From: Phycisphaerales bacterium
GTDB lineage: Bacteria; Planctomycetota; Phycisphaerae; Tepidisphaerales; Tepidisphaeraceae
Length of the DNA: 19,474 nucleotides
Direction: 5' to 3'
Assembly: GCA_003153655.1 (NCBI GenBank)
Contig: PMAK01000141.1
Location: forward strand, 8,382-27,855
Numbering within the stretch: position 1 is the stretch's first letter; the number at the start of each line of letters is the position of its first letter. Position numbers and translations under genes: made by a program. The notes under the pieces were generated by a model. The model ran no database searches, had not been told where the DNA came from, and saw only the letters and a program-made list of their open reading frames with translations. Below, in pieces: positions 1-8,333 of this stretch.

Positions 1-2138
1 GGGGCAACTGGCGTCTCACCCTCGTCATCGTTGCCGCCATTCCCCTTTCGATCATCGCCGCGATCCTCGTCATGTACGTCGCCGGCCAGACCCTCAACAG
101 CATGACGCTCGGGGGTTTTGCGCTGGCGGTGGGAATTCTGGTGGACAACTCCACCGTGGTCATCGAAAACATCGAGCGGCATCTGGAAGTGCTTCGCAAA
201 AAAGTTGAGCCGGCGATTCTCGAAGGCGCCGCGGAGATCGGTGTGCCGACGCTCCTCTCCACCCTGGCGATCTGCATCGTCTTCGTGCCTATTTTCCTGC
301 TGCAGGGAACCGCCAAATACCTCTTTTCGCCGCTGGCGCTTTCAGTCTGCATTTCCCTGCTCGCGAGCCTGGTGCTTTCGTTTACGCTTGTCCCGGTGCT
401 GCTCAAGTATCTGCTGGTTTCTCACACAACTTCGCATCTGGATCACGATCCGGTGCATCGGCATCGGCCGACGTACAATCCATTCCGGCTGATCCATCGC
501 GGCTTCGATTGGACCTTCAATCGATTTCGCGACGCCTATTGCGCGACGCTGCAATGGTGCGTTGCATGGAGGCTGCCCACCGTCGCGTTCTTCCTCATTT
601 TGATGGCCGCGTCCTGCCCGCTCTTTCCTAAACTTGGCGAAGATTTCTTTCCCCAGGTCGATGCCGGGCAGATGCGGCTGCACGTCCGCGCTCCCGCGGG
701 CACACGGATCGAGACAACTCAGGCGGATTTCGCCAAGGTCGAGTCGGCCATTCGCCAGATCGTCAGCGACAAGCAGGTGGATGTCATCCTCGACAACATC
801 GGACTTCCCTACAGCGGCATCAACATCGCCCTGAGTGATTCGGCAACGGTTGGCCCCATGGACGGCGAGATTCTCATCTCCCTGAACAAAAAGCACACGC
901 CCACCGCCGCCCACATGGCCGATCTGCGCCGCGAATTGCCCAAACGATTTCCAGAAATGCAGTTCTTCTTCCAGCCGGCCGACATCGTCAATCAGGTGCT
1001 CAATTTTGGTCAACCCGCCCCGATCGACGTTCGCGTCACCGGGCCGGACAGCGAGAAAGCCTATGCGGTTGCCACAAAGCTCGTCAGCGATATGAAACGG
1101 GTTCCCGGCGTCGTGGACGTCCACGTTTTTCAGGTGCCGGATGCGCCGTCGCTGGGCGTGAATGTGGACCGAACGCTCGCGCAGGAGGTGGGTCTCAACC
1201 AGCAGACCGCCGCCACGGATGTGCTGGTTTCGCTGAACAGCAGCGCCCAGATCGCGCCGAATTTCTGGGTCAATCCTCAGAACAGCGTGAGCTATCCGCT
1301 GGTGGTGCAGGAGCCGACGTATCGCATTCATTCCTTGCAGGATCTTGAAGATCTTCCCGTACAAACCGGCGCTTCCCGCCAAGCCCAGCTCCTGATGAAT
1401 GTGGCTAATTTCGGGCGCAGCAAGATTCCCATGGTCCTGTCACAATTGAATATCCGCCCGGTCTTTGACGTCAATGCGGATGTTCAGGGCACGGATATGA
1501 AGACGGCCTCCGATGCCATTCAAAAAGTCATCGATCAGGATCAGCCGGACGTTTCAACCGCCACGCAAGTGACGATGGCCGGCCAGGCCCAGACCATGCA
1601 GGAAAGTTTTTCAGGTCTGTTTTCGGGGATCGGGTTGGCCGTCATTCTTGTTTACCTTTTGATGGTCATCAAATTTCAAAGCTGGGTGGATCCGATGATT
1701 GTTCTGCTGGCGGTGCCGTTCGCGCTCGGCGGGGTGATGTGGATGCTATTCTTCACCGGCACTCACATCAGCGTTCCGGCGCTCATGGGAACATTGATGT
1801 GCATTGGCCTGACCACCGCCAACAGCATCCTGGTCGTCACCTTCGCCAACGATCGGGTCGATGCCGGTGATGATACGGCCATGGCCGCGGTAACCGCCGG
1901 ATTTACCCGTCTGCGGCCCGTTCTCATGACCGCCGGAGCCATGATCCTTGGGATGATCCCCATGGCGCTTGGCGTCGGCGAAGGCGGCGAACAAAACGCG
2001 CCGCTGGCTCGCGCGGTGATCGGCGGATTGCTATTCGCAACCTTCGCCACGCTGCTTTTCGTGCCGTCGATGTTCAGGCTGCTCAGCCGTCACGCTCGCC
2101 CAATGACTATTCAGGGAGGCGCCCTTGCAATCGAATGA
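1..2138 (+). CDS. RND efflux pump inner-membrane subunit (HAE1/AcrB-like), 5' partial
   Basis: This is the proton-driven inner-membrane pump of a tripartite efflux system. The reading frame is open from base 3 with no start, so the N-terminal third is outside the window; about 712 residues remain, against roughly 1,040 for the family. The visible part begins in a transmembrane segment (GNWRLTLVIVAAIPLS), then has TM4 with GILVDNSTVVIENIER, a large periplasmic porter/docking section, and a C-terminal membrane domain with CIGLTTANSILVV and RLRPVLMT. Compared with AcrB, the first relay Asp is kept (144-146), the second is Asn (147-149), and the relay Lys of TM10 is Ala (1818-1820). The arginine of the RLRP motif is kept. 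The stop overlaps the membrane-fusion gene by 14 bases, so the two are translationally linked. The substrate is unknown. The family call is firm from motifs and context. Confidence 0.95.
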   Translation, partial: GNWRLTLVIVAAIPLSIIAAILVMYVAGQTLNSMTLGGFALAVGILVDNSTVVIENIERHLEVLRKKVEPAILEGAAEIGVPTLLSTLAICIVFVPIFLLQGTAKYLFSPLALSVCISLLASLVLSFTLVPVLLKYLLVSHTTSHLDHDPVHRHRPTYNPFRLIHRGFDWTFNRFRDAYCATLQWCVAWRLPTVAFFLILMAASCPLFPKLGEDFFPQVDAGQMRLHVRAPAGTRIETTQADFAKVESAIRQIVSDKQVDVILDNIGLPYSGINIALSDSATVGPMDGEILISLNKKHTPTAAHMADLRRELPKRFPEMQFFFQPADIVNQVLNFGQPAPIDVRVTGPDSEKAYAVATKLVSDMKRVPGVVDVHVFQVPDAPSLGVNVDRTLAQEVGLNQQTAATDVLVSLNSSAQIAPNFWVNPQNSVSYPLVVQEPTYRIHSLQDLEDLPVQTGASRQAQLLMNVANFGRSKIPMVLSQLNIRPVFDVNADVQGTDMKTASDAIQKVIDQDQPDVSTATQVTMAGQAQTMQESFSGLFSGIGLAVILVYLLMVIKFQSWVDPMIVLLAVPFALGGVMWMLFFTGTHISVPALMGTLMCIGLTTANSILVVTFANDRVDAGDDTAMAAVTAGFTRLRPVLMTAGAMILGMIPMALGVGEGGEQNAPLARAVIGGLLFATFATLLFVPSMFRLLSRHARPMTIQGGALAIE
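2113..2119 (+). promoter_or_regulatory. Shine-Dalgarno site that sets a TTG start
   Basis: AGGGAGG lies five bases before the TTG at 2125 and inside the end of the RND gene. No ATG in the frame fits the spacing, so this site supports TTG as the start of the membrane-fusion protein. Confidence 0.7.
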
Positions 2139-3423
2139 CACTCTTTCAACCGATCAAAAGCCTTCGCGCCCGACCGGCATAAGTATCAAGCTGGCGATCC
2201 TTGCGGTTGCGATCGCCCTGTGTCTGGGCATTGGTTTCTTCGTCGTGGAGCATCATCGCAATGTCGAAAAGGATGAACTGGATTCCCAGACGACCGCGGA
2301 TATTGGCAACGCGCCGCTAGTCGATGTCGTTGGCGTCAAATACGCGGCGCCGACGCAATCATTGTCATTGCCCGGCGAAACGCGGGGCTGGTATCAGAGC
2401 ACAATCTATGCCCGCGTGAGCGGTTACGTCGGACAATGGTTCAGCGATATCGGGGACCGCGTGCGCAAGGGGCAGGTTCTAGCGACGATCGAAACGCCCG
2501 ATCTGGATCAACAGCTTGTCGCCGCGGAGCAGAAGCTGGCGGTTTCGCAGGCTGAAGTAAAAGTCATGGAGGCGAACGCCAATTTTGCCAAGAAGACGTA
2601 CGAACGTTGGCGGGATTCACCCAAGGGCGTCGTGTCCGATCAGGAGCGAGAAGAAAAGGAAGCGGAATTCAGCAGCAGCGCCGCGCGCGTGAACGCCGCC
2701 GAGGCGCAGGTCAACGCCGACAAAGCGGATGTCGAACGAGCGAACGATCTCGAAGAGTTCAAGAAAGTATCCGCTCCATACGACGGCGTGATCACCGAAC
2801 GCCGGATCGATATCGGCGATCTGGTGACGGCCGGCAGCACGAGCAACACCACGCTCCTGTACGGCATCGCGCAGATCAACGAAATCCGCGTATTCGTGGA
2901 TGTCCCGCAGCGGATCGCCGGTAGCCTGGATATGGACGCACAGGCCGTCGCCACGACCGACGAGTTTGTCGGGCGGAAATTTCAGGGAAAAATCGCCAGA
3001 ACGTCCCGGGCGATTGATCCCTCCTCGCGAACATTGCACGTGGAAGTGGACATTCAGAATCCCGATCTGCTCCTGATGCCCGGCATGTATGTGCAAGTCA
3101 TGATGCAGTTGACACACAAGCGATTTATCGAGGTTCCCGCCAGTGCCCTGATGTTCAGATCGGCCGGCCCGCAGGTTGCCGTGGTGGGCGACGACGGAAA
3201 GGTGGGCTTCCGCGATGTGGAGATCGGCGTTGATCAGGGCGATGTCGTGGAAATCGCGTCGGGACTTTCGATCGGCGATCGCGTCGCGTTGAATCTCAGC
3301 AGCCAGATTGCGGATGGCGATCGCGTGACGCCCAACCCGGCGGAGACCGCCGTCGCCAATGCACCGCAACCATCGGCGGAGCATCCCAGCGGCATTCTGA
3401 CATCGGCCGCCCAGACGCCATAA
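2125..3423 (+). CDS. RND efflux membrane-fusion (periplasmic adaptor) protein
   Basis: This adaptor bridges the inner-membrane pump and the outer-membrane channel. The 432-residue protein has a short cytoplasmic N-terminus, one hydrophobic anchor at about residues 21-42, then a barrel-sandwich (lipoyl-like) half with SGYVGQWFSDIGDRVRKGQV. An Ala/Glu-rich coiled-coil hairpin follows (about 130-205), then the second lipoyl half (SAPYDGVITERRIDIGDLV), a beta-barrel region and a membrane-proximal domain (IEVPASALMF). The tail is Pro/Ala-rich. The TTG start is chosen because AGGGAGG sits five bases upstream. The frame overlaps the pump gene by 14 bases, and the outer-membrane gene follows 18 bases later, which is a single-operon layout. 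I see no Cys lipobox, so it is probably anchored by the N-terminal helix. Confidence 0.93.
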   Translation: MQSNDTLSTDQKPSRPTGISIKLAILAVAIALCLGIGFFVVEHHRNVEKDELDSQTTADIGNAPLVDVVGVKYAAPTQSLSLPGETRGWYQSTIYARVSGYVGQWFSDIGDRVRKGQVLATIETPDLDQQLVAAEQKLAVSQAEVKVMEANANFAKKTYERWRDSPKGVVSDQEREEKEAEFSSSAARVNAAEAQVNADKADVERANDLEEFKKVSAPYDGVITERRIDIGDLVTAGSTSNTTLLYGIAQINEIRVFVDVPQRIAGSLDMDAQAVATTDEFVGRKFQGKIARTSRAIDPSSRTLHVEVDIQNPDLLLMPGMYVQVMMQLTHKRFIEVPASALMFRSAGPQVAVVGDDGKVGFRDVEIGVDQGDVVEIASGLSIGDRVALNLSSQIADGDRVTPNPAETAVANAPQPSAEHPSGILTSAAQTP

Positions 3424-3441
3424 TTCAGCGGAGTTCGAGTG

Positions 3442-4977
3442 ATGAAAGGGAGCAAATCAGGGTGCATCCTCGCGGTAATCGCAGCTTTGGAAGGCTGCAC
3501 CGTCGGCCCGAACTATCGCGCGCCGGCCACGACAATGCCCGATGTCTTCAACGCTCATGCGACCACGCGCCCCATGCTCGCAACACCCACAACCCAGCCC
3601 GTGGACATGACGCGTTGGTGGCGCTCGCTGAATGATCCGGAACTGGATTCTCTCGTGGAACGCGCCATTTACGCAAACCCCGATCTTGAAATCGCACTGA
3701 CGCGGCTGCAAGAGGCGCGAACGTATGAATCCATCGTCCTCGGCGGGGCGCTCCCGGTCGCTGAAGCCAGCGGAGCGGCGGCACGCGGGTCCGGAACCAA
3801 TTCAACCAAGGACCGTGTTTCAGGGCCGCTTAACGCGGGAACCAATACCACGGGCCTGAAGGAAATCACGCAGGTGGTCGGCTTCGACGCGGGATGGGAG
3901 CTCGATTTATTCGGGCGCTATCGCCGCGAGATCGAAGCCGCCGGCGACGAAACCCAGGCGATGGTTGAGCAGCGCAACGATGTCCTGATCACTCTCATCG
4001 CGGATGTGGCTCGTGCCTACATGGACTACCGCGGTCTTCAGTCCCGGCTGTCGATCGCGCGAGATAATCTTCGCATCGAGCAGCAGAGCGTCGATCTCGT
4101 GCAGGAACGCTTCAATCGCGGCCTGACCAACGAATTGGATCTGGCTCTGGCCCGGCGGCAATTGGCAACCTTGCAATCGGAGATCGCGCCGCTCAATGCT
4201 GAGCTCATTGTCGCCGAGCGCCGAATTGCGGTTCTTCTGAATGAATATCCCGGCGCATTGGATGTGGAACTTTCAAAGCAGGCGCCTTTGCCGATCGTTC
4301 CGGAAAAGATCGATTCCGGGCTTCCAGTCGATCTTATTCGCCGCCGTCCCGACATCCGCCAGGCTGAACGTGAGCTTGCCGCCGGCACCGCCCGCATCGG
4401 CGTGGCGACCGCCAATCTATTTCCGCGCGTCGCCATCACCGCCGGCGTGGGAATGCAGGGGCAGGGACTTGGCAGAGTCCCGGGCGTCAACAGTTTCATC
4501 TGGTCGGCCGGCCCGACGGCATACTGGCCGCTGCTCGATTTCGGAGCCCTCGACGCGATGATCGACATGGAGAATCTTCGCACGCATGAGCTTTTGGTGA
4601 GCTACAAGCGCGCGATCCTCGCGGCCGTCGAGGAAGTTGAAAATGCCATCAACTCATACGATGCCCAGCAGCAGCGCCTTCGCGCACTCGCCGGCGCGCT
4701 CACGGCCAGCCAGCGCGCGGTTGAACTTGCCCAGCAGCGATATGACCGCGGATTAACGGATTACCTCAACGTTCTAGATGCCGAGCGGCAATTGTACGTT
4801 CTTCAGGACCAGTACGCCGTCGCACGGGAAGACGTCGTCGTCCAGTTCATCGCGCTATACAAAGGATTAGGCGGCGGCTGGGAGAAATATCAAGCCATTC
4901 CCTCGATCCGCAAGCCGCAGCCTGCAATCGTGGCGACCGTTCGCGAAGTGATCTCGCCGGACAATCCCCAGAAATGA
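3442..4977 (+). CDS. RND efflux outer-membrane lipoprotein (NodT/OprM-type TolC family)
   Basis: This is the outer-membrane exit duct of the efflux pump. The N-terminus has a basic start, a short hydrophobic stretch and a lipobox ending ALEGC at about residue 19, followed by TVGPNYRAP, the usual opening of NodT-family lipoproteins. The mature N-terminus has a Thr/Pro-rich segment with TTQP. Two OEP repeats follow: WWRSLNDPELDSLVERA and ANPDLEIALTRLQEAR in the first, and RRPDIRQAERELAAGTARIG and QRYDRGLTDYLNVLDAERQL in the second. The length (511 residues) is normal. The start is either ATG 3442 or the GTG directly before it (3439); GGAG at 3430-3433 fits both, and ATG is preferred. It is the third gene of the pump operon. 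Confidence 0.94.
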   Translation: MKGSKSGCILAVIAALEGCTVGPNYRAPATTMPDVFNAHATTRPMLATPTTQPVDMTRWWRSLNDPELDSLVERAIYANPDLEIALTRLQEARTYESIVLGGALPVAEASGAAARGSGTNSTKDRVSGPLNAGTNTTGLKEITQVVGFDAGWELDLFGRYRREIEAAGDETQAMVEQRNDVLITLIADVARAYMDYRGLQSRLSIARDNLRIEQQSVDLVQERFNRGLTNELDLALARRQLATLQSEIAPLNAELIVAERRIAVLLNEYPGALDVELSKQAPLPIVPEKIDSGLPVDLIRRRPDIRQAERELAAGTARIGVATANLFPRVAITAGVGMQGQGLGRVPGVNSFIWSAGPTAYWPLLDFGALDAMIDMENLRTHELLVSYKRAILAAVEEVENAINSYDAQQQRLRALAGALTASQRAVELAQQRYDRGLTDYLNVLDAERQLYVLQDQYAVAREDVVVQFIALYKGLGGGWEKYQAIPSIRKPQPAIVATVREVISPDNPQK

Positions 4978-4980
4978 AAC

Positions 4981-5004
4981 AGGGCCGGCAGCGCTGCCGG
5001 CCCT
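4981..5004. terminator. Palindromic terminator between convergent genes
   Basis: A perfect 24-base palindrome with 12-base arms (AGGGCCGGCAGC and its complement) starts three bases after the stop of the outer-membrane gene. It is followed by a C/T-rich run on the plus strand and by GTTTCATTT on the minus strand. It lies between the convergent efflux and porin genes, so it probably ends transcription from both sides. The T-tracts are short, so it is not a textbook U-tail terminator. Confidence 0.75.
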
Positions 5005-5030
5005 CTCATTCAATATCAAATCAACTGACT

Positions 5031-6521
5031 TCACAGAAGCAACTGCAATTGCGTAATGAACACAATTTCCGCGTGCCGATTGCTGATCAGAACATCCGAA
5101 CTGTCGTCGTTGATCGGAATGCCCGTCGGCAGATACGTGGCCATTCCTGTGAACTTCAGGTTGTGCCCATAGAAATAATAGTTCGCGCCAAGCGAAATAT
5201 CGGTCACGTTGTTCTGGCTGCCCGCAACAGTCCCGCGAAGATATAGATATTCATACCGCGCGAACGGCTCTAAACCGCCGCACAAAAGATACGAAACCTG
5301 TGCATCCACTGACGGCTCGTAAGTATCCTTGCCAAGATCCGGCGTGGGGGAGACAAACGATGCTGAAACGCCGCTGGTGTTGGGGATTCCGTGATTGTGC
5401 TCGGTATACCTTCCGAAGTAACAAACATAAGCAAAGAGGCCGCTCGGACTGCCGTACTGCATATCAACCGTATGCGATAGCTGGTTGTATCCGCCGCCGG
5501 CGTAGGAATAGTCATATCCCGAGCCAAAGACCAGAAGATCTTTCTTGTCGCCCAGAGCAGTAAGCTGGTCGTAGTCCTTCCAGTTTCCCATGAGCTTCCA
5601 CTCAACGCGTCCGGCCACACCGCCGTCGTATGTGGTACCGGTGTTGGGTGAATCTTCAAAGTTCGTGTTGGCCGCCCGAATGCCATCCGTGACGCCCGCT
5701 TCAAAGCGAACGGGGCCCTTGTTGTCAAAAATCACAGTCGCTGCTTGCGTGAATGTATCGGTGTTTCCGAAGATATCACCCTGAAGCGATGCTTCCGGAG
5801 CGCGGTATTTCGATCCGATGATGTTCTCGTGATCCAGCGGATCATGCATCTGGCCGACGTGGATATACCACGGCGTGTTGTGGAAGTTATATTTCGCCCA
5901 AGCTTCTTCAAGCACCGGAAGGCCACCCACGGGAGATGTCGTGGTTCCCACCGTTGCGCCGGCGGAATTCACCACGGTCAGGGTGCTATTCTCGCGGTTG
6001 GTCGCCCAATTGATGAAGTAAGTGAAATCGGGCGTAAACAGATTGCCATCAAAGCCGAGACGCGCCCGTCTGATCTCAAAACCGTTTTCCGTGTCGTCCT
6101 GCTTGTTGGGGAAGAAATTCTCCCGCAAACTGGTGCTGTTGCGAATTTCAATGTGAATCCATGGGCGCAATGTAAAATTGCCATCGTCGCTCTGAATGAA
6201 AAATCGCCGATTGGCATATCCAGCCGTAACCAGCCCGGCGTCGAAGAACTGGCTCTGCTCAGCGGCATCCGCCTGAATCTGTGCCATCGGATCAGCCTGA
6301 CTGAGATCCTGCTTCGGTGCTTCTCGCACCTGCAATGCTTGGGGCGGTTGCTGCTCGGCCTTGAGTTGATGCACTTCCGCCTCGAGAGCGGAGATTCGAT
6401 CGAGCAATTGCTGATTCGTCGAAGATGGCTGCGTCGAGGGGGCATTCGCGAGAGCGGACGATGCCGCGATCCCTACCGACATCATCCCTGCCGCTAAAAC
6501 CCGGTTCCAACCCTCCGCCAT
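5031..6521 (-). CDS. Porin of the OprP/OprO phosphate-selective type
   Basis: This is an outer-membrane beta-barrel porin of 496 residues. It has a signal peptide (about 1-27, hydrophobic core AAGMMSVGIAASSALA), a Ser/Thr/Pro linker with PSTQPSS, and a short coiled coil (about 37-56, LLDRISALEAEVHQLKAEQ), followed by the barrel. The barrel opening, with RPWIHIEIRNS, FEIRRARLGFDGNLF and YFINWATN, and the segment EEAWAKYNF match the porin O/P family. Later strands alternate aromatic and polar residues, and the protein ends QLQLLL rather than with a final Phe. The ATG is preceded by GGAGG (6528-6532, minus strand) at six bases. Phosphate or polyphosphate is the substrate of characterised relatives, but I see no Pho box upstream, so the substrate here is open. 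Confidence 0.88.
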   Translation of the reverse strand: MAEGWNRVLAAGMMSVGIAASSALANAPSTQPSSTNQQLLDRISALEAEVHQLKAEQQPPQALQVREAPKQDLSQADPMAQIQADAAEQSQFFDAGLVTAGYANRRFFIQSDDGNFTLRPWIHIEIRNSTSLRENFFPNKQDDTENGFEIRRARLGFDGNLFTPDFTYFINWATNRENSTLTVVNSAGATVGTTTSPVGGLPVLEEAWAKYNFHNTPWYIHVGQMHDPLDHENIIGSKYRAPEASLQGDIFGNTDTFTQAATVIFDNKGPVRFEAGVTDGIRAANTNFEDSPNTGTTYDGGVAGRVEWKLMGNWKDYDQLTALGDKKDLLVFGSGYDYSYAGGGYNQLSHTVDMQYGSPSGLFAYVCYFGRYTEHNHGIPNTSGVSASFVSPTPDLGKDTYEPSVDAQVSYLLCGGLEPFARYEYLYLRGTVAGSQNNVTDISLGANYYFYGHNLKFTGMATYLPTGIPINDDSSDVLISNRHAEIVFITQLQLLL

Positions 6522-6624
6522 ATCGATCCTCCACTTTTGGTATGTGACGGGCCGACTTTACACGTTCAGTCCGGTATCTCCGAATCGAGGTCCGGATTTC
6601 AACAGGTTGCAGTAAAGTGCTGGT

Positions 6625-6658
6625 GCGACAAAAGGTTGCGAGTGATTTATAATATAAT
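6625..6658 (+). promoter_or_regulatory. AT-rich island with a sigma-70-like plus-strand promoter
   Basis: GCGACA (6625-6630), a 17-base spacer and a perfect TATAAT (6648-6653, overlapping a second TATAAT at 6653-6658) make a good sigma-70-like promoter on the plus strand. It would fire antisense into the 3' end of the glycosyltransferase gene, with no plus-strand gene downstream. The same island reads TATATT/TATTAT/TATAAA on the minus strand and could instead hold the porin promoter, although I see no strong -35 there. The rest of the 144-base gap (6522-6665) shows nothing else recognisable. Confidence 0.35.
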
Positions 6659-6665
6659 GGTTGCG

Positions 6666-8279
6666 CTATCGTTGTGTTGGAAATGCGCTAAGATCGCCCG
6701 GTCGCGGATTGGAATACCACTGTACCGCGACGTCATAAAATTCGGCGTGCCCCGCGAGTCGAAAACGGCTGCGAATCAACTCCGTCGCCAGCTGATTCGG
6801 ATCACCCCAGCCCTGATGGGCGAGCAGCAGGACAATCTGATCATAATGCCCGGTATCGAGGCGTGATTTGAGCGAATCGAGATCGCCGGATTTGATCGCG
6901 CGGCGCATGGTGCGCGGGGGATTCAAATCGAAAAATCCGCCGGGAACGCCGGTCGCCTCGTCGCCGCGGCGATAGGGGTAGTAATAATCAAACGGAAGCT
7001 GGCCATCGTTGGCGATGAAGATGATCAGGCGGTGATCCGCCGGCAACTGGGCAACCGTTGCCGCAGCATCGCGCCAGTCCTCTTTGTTCCCCTCCTTTTG
7101 ATATCCAACCAACGTCACACCCGACATAAAAAGCAGCAGCCCCGCGCCGATCCATGCCAAAAGGCGCGGCAGCCCCGAAAGGCGCATCCCAAGCGGAAGC
7201 ATCGCGAAGATCGGGAGCAGCGTCGCCGAGGGAACAAACAGTTTGTCGATAAACAACGGCGTGCGCACGATGCTGTAGAGCGCGACGAACAACGGCGGAA
7301 ACAGGGCAGCCAGCAAAAGTCCGATTGCCGCTCGCCGCCGCGGGCCGCGCTGAAATAGGATTGACGTGATCGCGGATATTCCCAGCAAAACCGCGGCGAT
7401 GATAACGGGGCAGTTTCCGTCGGCGATTCGAAGGTGAAAAGGGTCAAGCACGTTCGCCGCCGACCAGTAGGATTTCACCCCCGCCAGCGAGAACAGAATC
7501 GAGAAAAAAGTGCCATGATTCAGCGGATCGGCCCAGAATCCGTGGCGAATCATCTCCATCTGCTCGGGCAAGCCCGCGATAGCCCACGGAAGATAGAGCA
7601 ACCCGGCGATCGCCGTTACCGCCAATATTTCAGCAATGCGCCGCGAAAATGAATGCTCGGACGGCAACACAAGCCACCCGAGCAGTATGCCCATGACATA
7701 GGGAGCCATCATGTTATGCGTGTACATCGCGGCGGCGAAAAGAATTGGAAGGACCATCAGCCAGCGGCGATCCCGCGCGGCCAGATGGCGCTGAACGCAA
7801 TCGAACGCCGCGACGGCGAGGAACGCCATCATCGCATAGCCGCGGGCTTCCTGTGCATACCAAAGCTGCATGAACGAGAGACTCATCGCCCAGGCAACCG
7901 CCGCGATGGCCGCTGGATTGGGAAGCATTCGCCGGGCGATCCCAATCGCCAGAAACAGCGTCATGATGCTGAAAACGGCGGACAACGAACGCAGCGCGGC
8001 TTCTGATCGGCCGAACAAGGCGGTCCACCCATGCAGAAGCAGGTAATACAGCGGTGGGGCGGTGTCGGCGCGAATCAGCCGGATGATCTCCGCCGGCGAG
8101 TGGGATACGAGCCACGCGGTATATCCCTCATCAAACCAGATGCTTTTGCTGCCGAGATGCCAGCATCGGATGAAGATGCCAAAAGCAACGGCTAACCAAG
8201 TAACAACCCACCAGGCTTGGTGGGTTGTTGGCGATGGAAATGTTTTTGCCTTCGATAGGGCCGCTCGCGTCACGCCCAA
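6666..8279 (-). CDS. Family-39-type (ArnT/PMT-like) integral-membrane glycosyltransferase
   Basis: This is a polytopic membrane enzyme expected to transfer a sugar from a lipid-phosphate donor at the outer face of the inner membrane; the acceptor is unknown. After the first transmembrane helix comes GSKSIWFDEGYTAWL, whose Asp-Glu pair is the catalytic loop signature of GT-C enzymes. APPLYYLLLHGW and YAQEARGYAMM, typical of the PMT_2 family, follow. About ten further hydrophobic helices come next, then a soluble C-terminal part with EDWRDAAATVAQL and DQIVLLL. The frame is open to a TTG at 8309 that has no ribosome site. I prefer TTG 8279, which has GGAG (8286-8289) six bases upstream. GTG 8273 is another option. 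A perfect 12-base inverted repeat falls inside the first codons. Confidence 0.85.
   Translation of the reverse strand: MGVTRAALSKAKTFPSPTTHQAWWVVTWLAVAFGIFIRCWHLGSKSIWFDEGYTAWLVSHSPAEIIRLIRADTAPPLYYLLLHGWTALFGRSEAALRSLSAVFSIMTLFLAIGIARRMLPNPAAIAAVAWAMSLSFMQLWYAQEARGYAMMAFLAVAAFDCVQRHLAARDRRWLMVLPILFAAAMYTHNMMAPYVMGILLGWLVLPSEHSFSRRIAEILAVTAIAGLLYLPWAIAGLPEQMEMIRHGFWADPLNHGTFFSILFSLAGVKSYWSAANVLDPFHLRIADGNCPVIIAAVLLGISAITSILFQRGPRRRAAIGLLLAALFPPLFVALYSIVRTPLFIDKLFVPSATLLPIFAMLPLGMRLSGLPRLLAWIGAGLLLFMSGVTLVGYQKEGNKEDWRDAAATVAQLPADHRLIIFIANDGQLPFDYYYPYRRGDEATGVPGGFFDLNPPRTMRRAIKSGDLDSLKSRLDTGHYDQIVLLLAHQGWGDPNQLATELIRSRFRLAGHAEFYDVAVQWYSNPRPGDLSAFPTQR
8202..8229. repeat. Perfect inverted repeat, 12-base arms, 4-base loop
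   Basis: The arms AACAACCCACCA and TGGTGGGTTGTT are exact complements around GGCT. The element lies in the first 30 codons of the glycosyltransferase gene, encoding the start of its first transmembrane helix (HQAWWVV). It could fold in mRNA near the ribosome start site, attenuate read-through from the upstream transporter genes, or be a dispersed palindromic element that became coding. No clear T-tract follows it in the minus direction. Confidence 0.7.
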
Positions 8280-8333
8280 AGAATACTCCGCACCTTCAAC
8301 GCGGAGCAAATGAGACGTCGCGACAACGCCAGT

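Noticed and set aside
342..1382. Long minus-strand open frame of 346 codons opposite the RND gene
   Set aside because: The plus strand has an unmistakable RND protein with family motifs; the opposite frame has no recognisable motif, is rich in His/Arg/Gly as expected of a shadow frame, and has no ribosome site.
2617..3384. Minus-strand open frame of 255 codons opposite the membrane-fusion gene
   Set aside because: Shadow frame; no motif and the real protein is on the plus strand.
4981..5004. Recombination or plasmid-resolution site at the perfect palindrome
   Set aside because: Position right after a stop codon between convergent genes and GC-rich arms fit a terminator; no recombinase gene is nearby.
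5745..6497. Plus-strand open frame of 250 codons opposite the porin
   Set aside because: Shadow of the porin gene; its translation is Arg/His/Cys-rich with no domain pattern.
6522..6665. Pho-box control of the OprP-like porin
   Set aside because: No tandem CTGTCAT-like repeats are present in the upstream gap.
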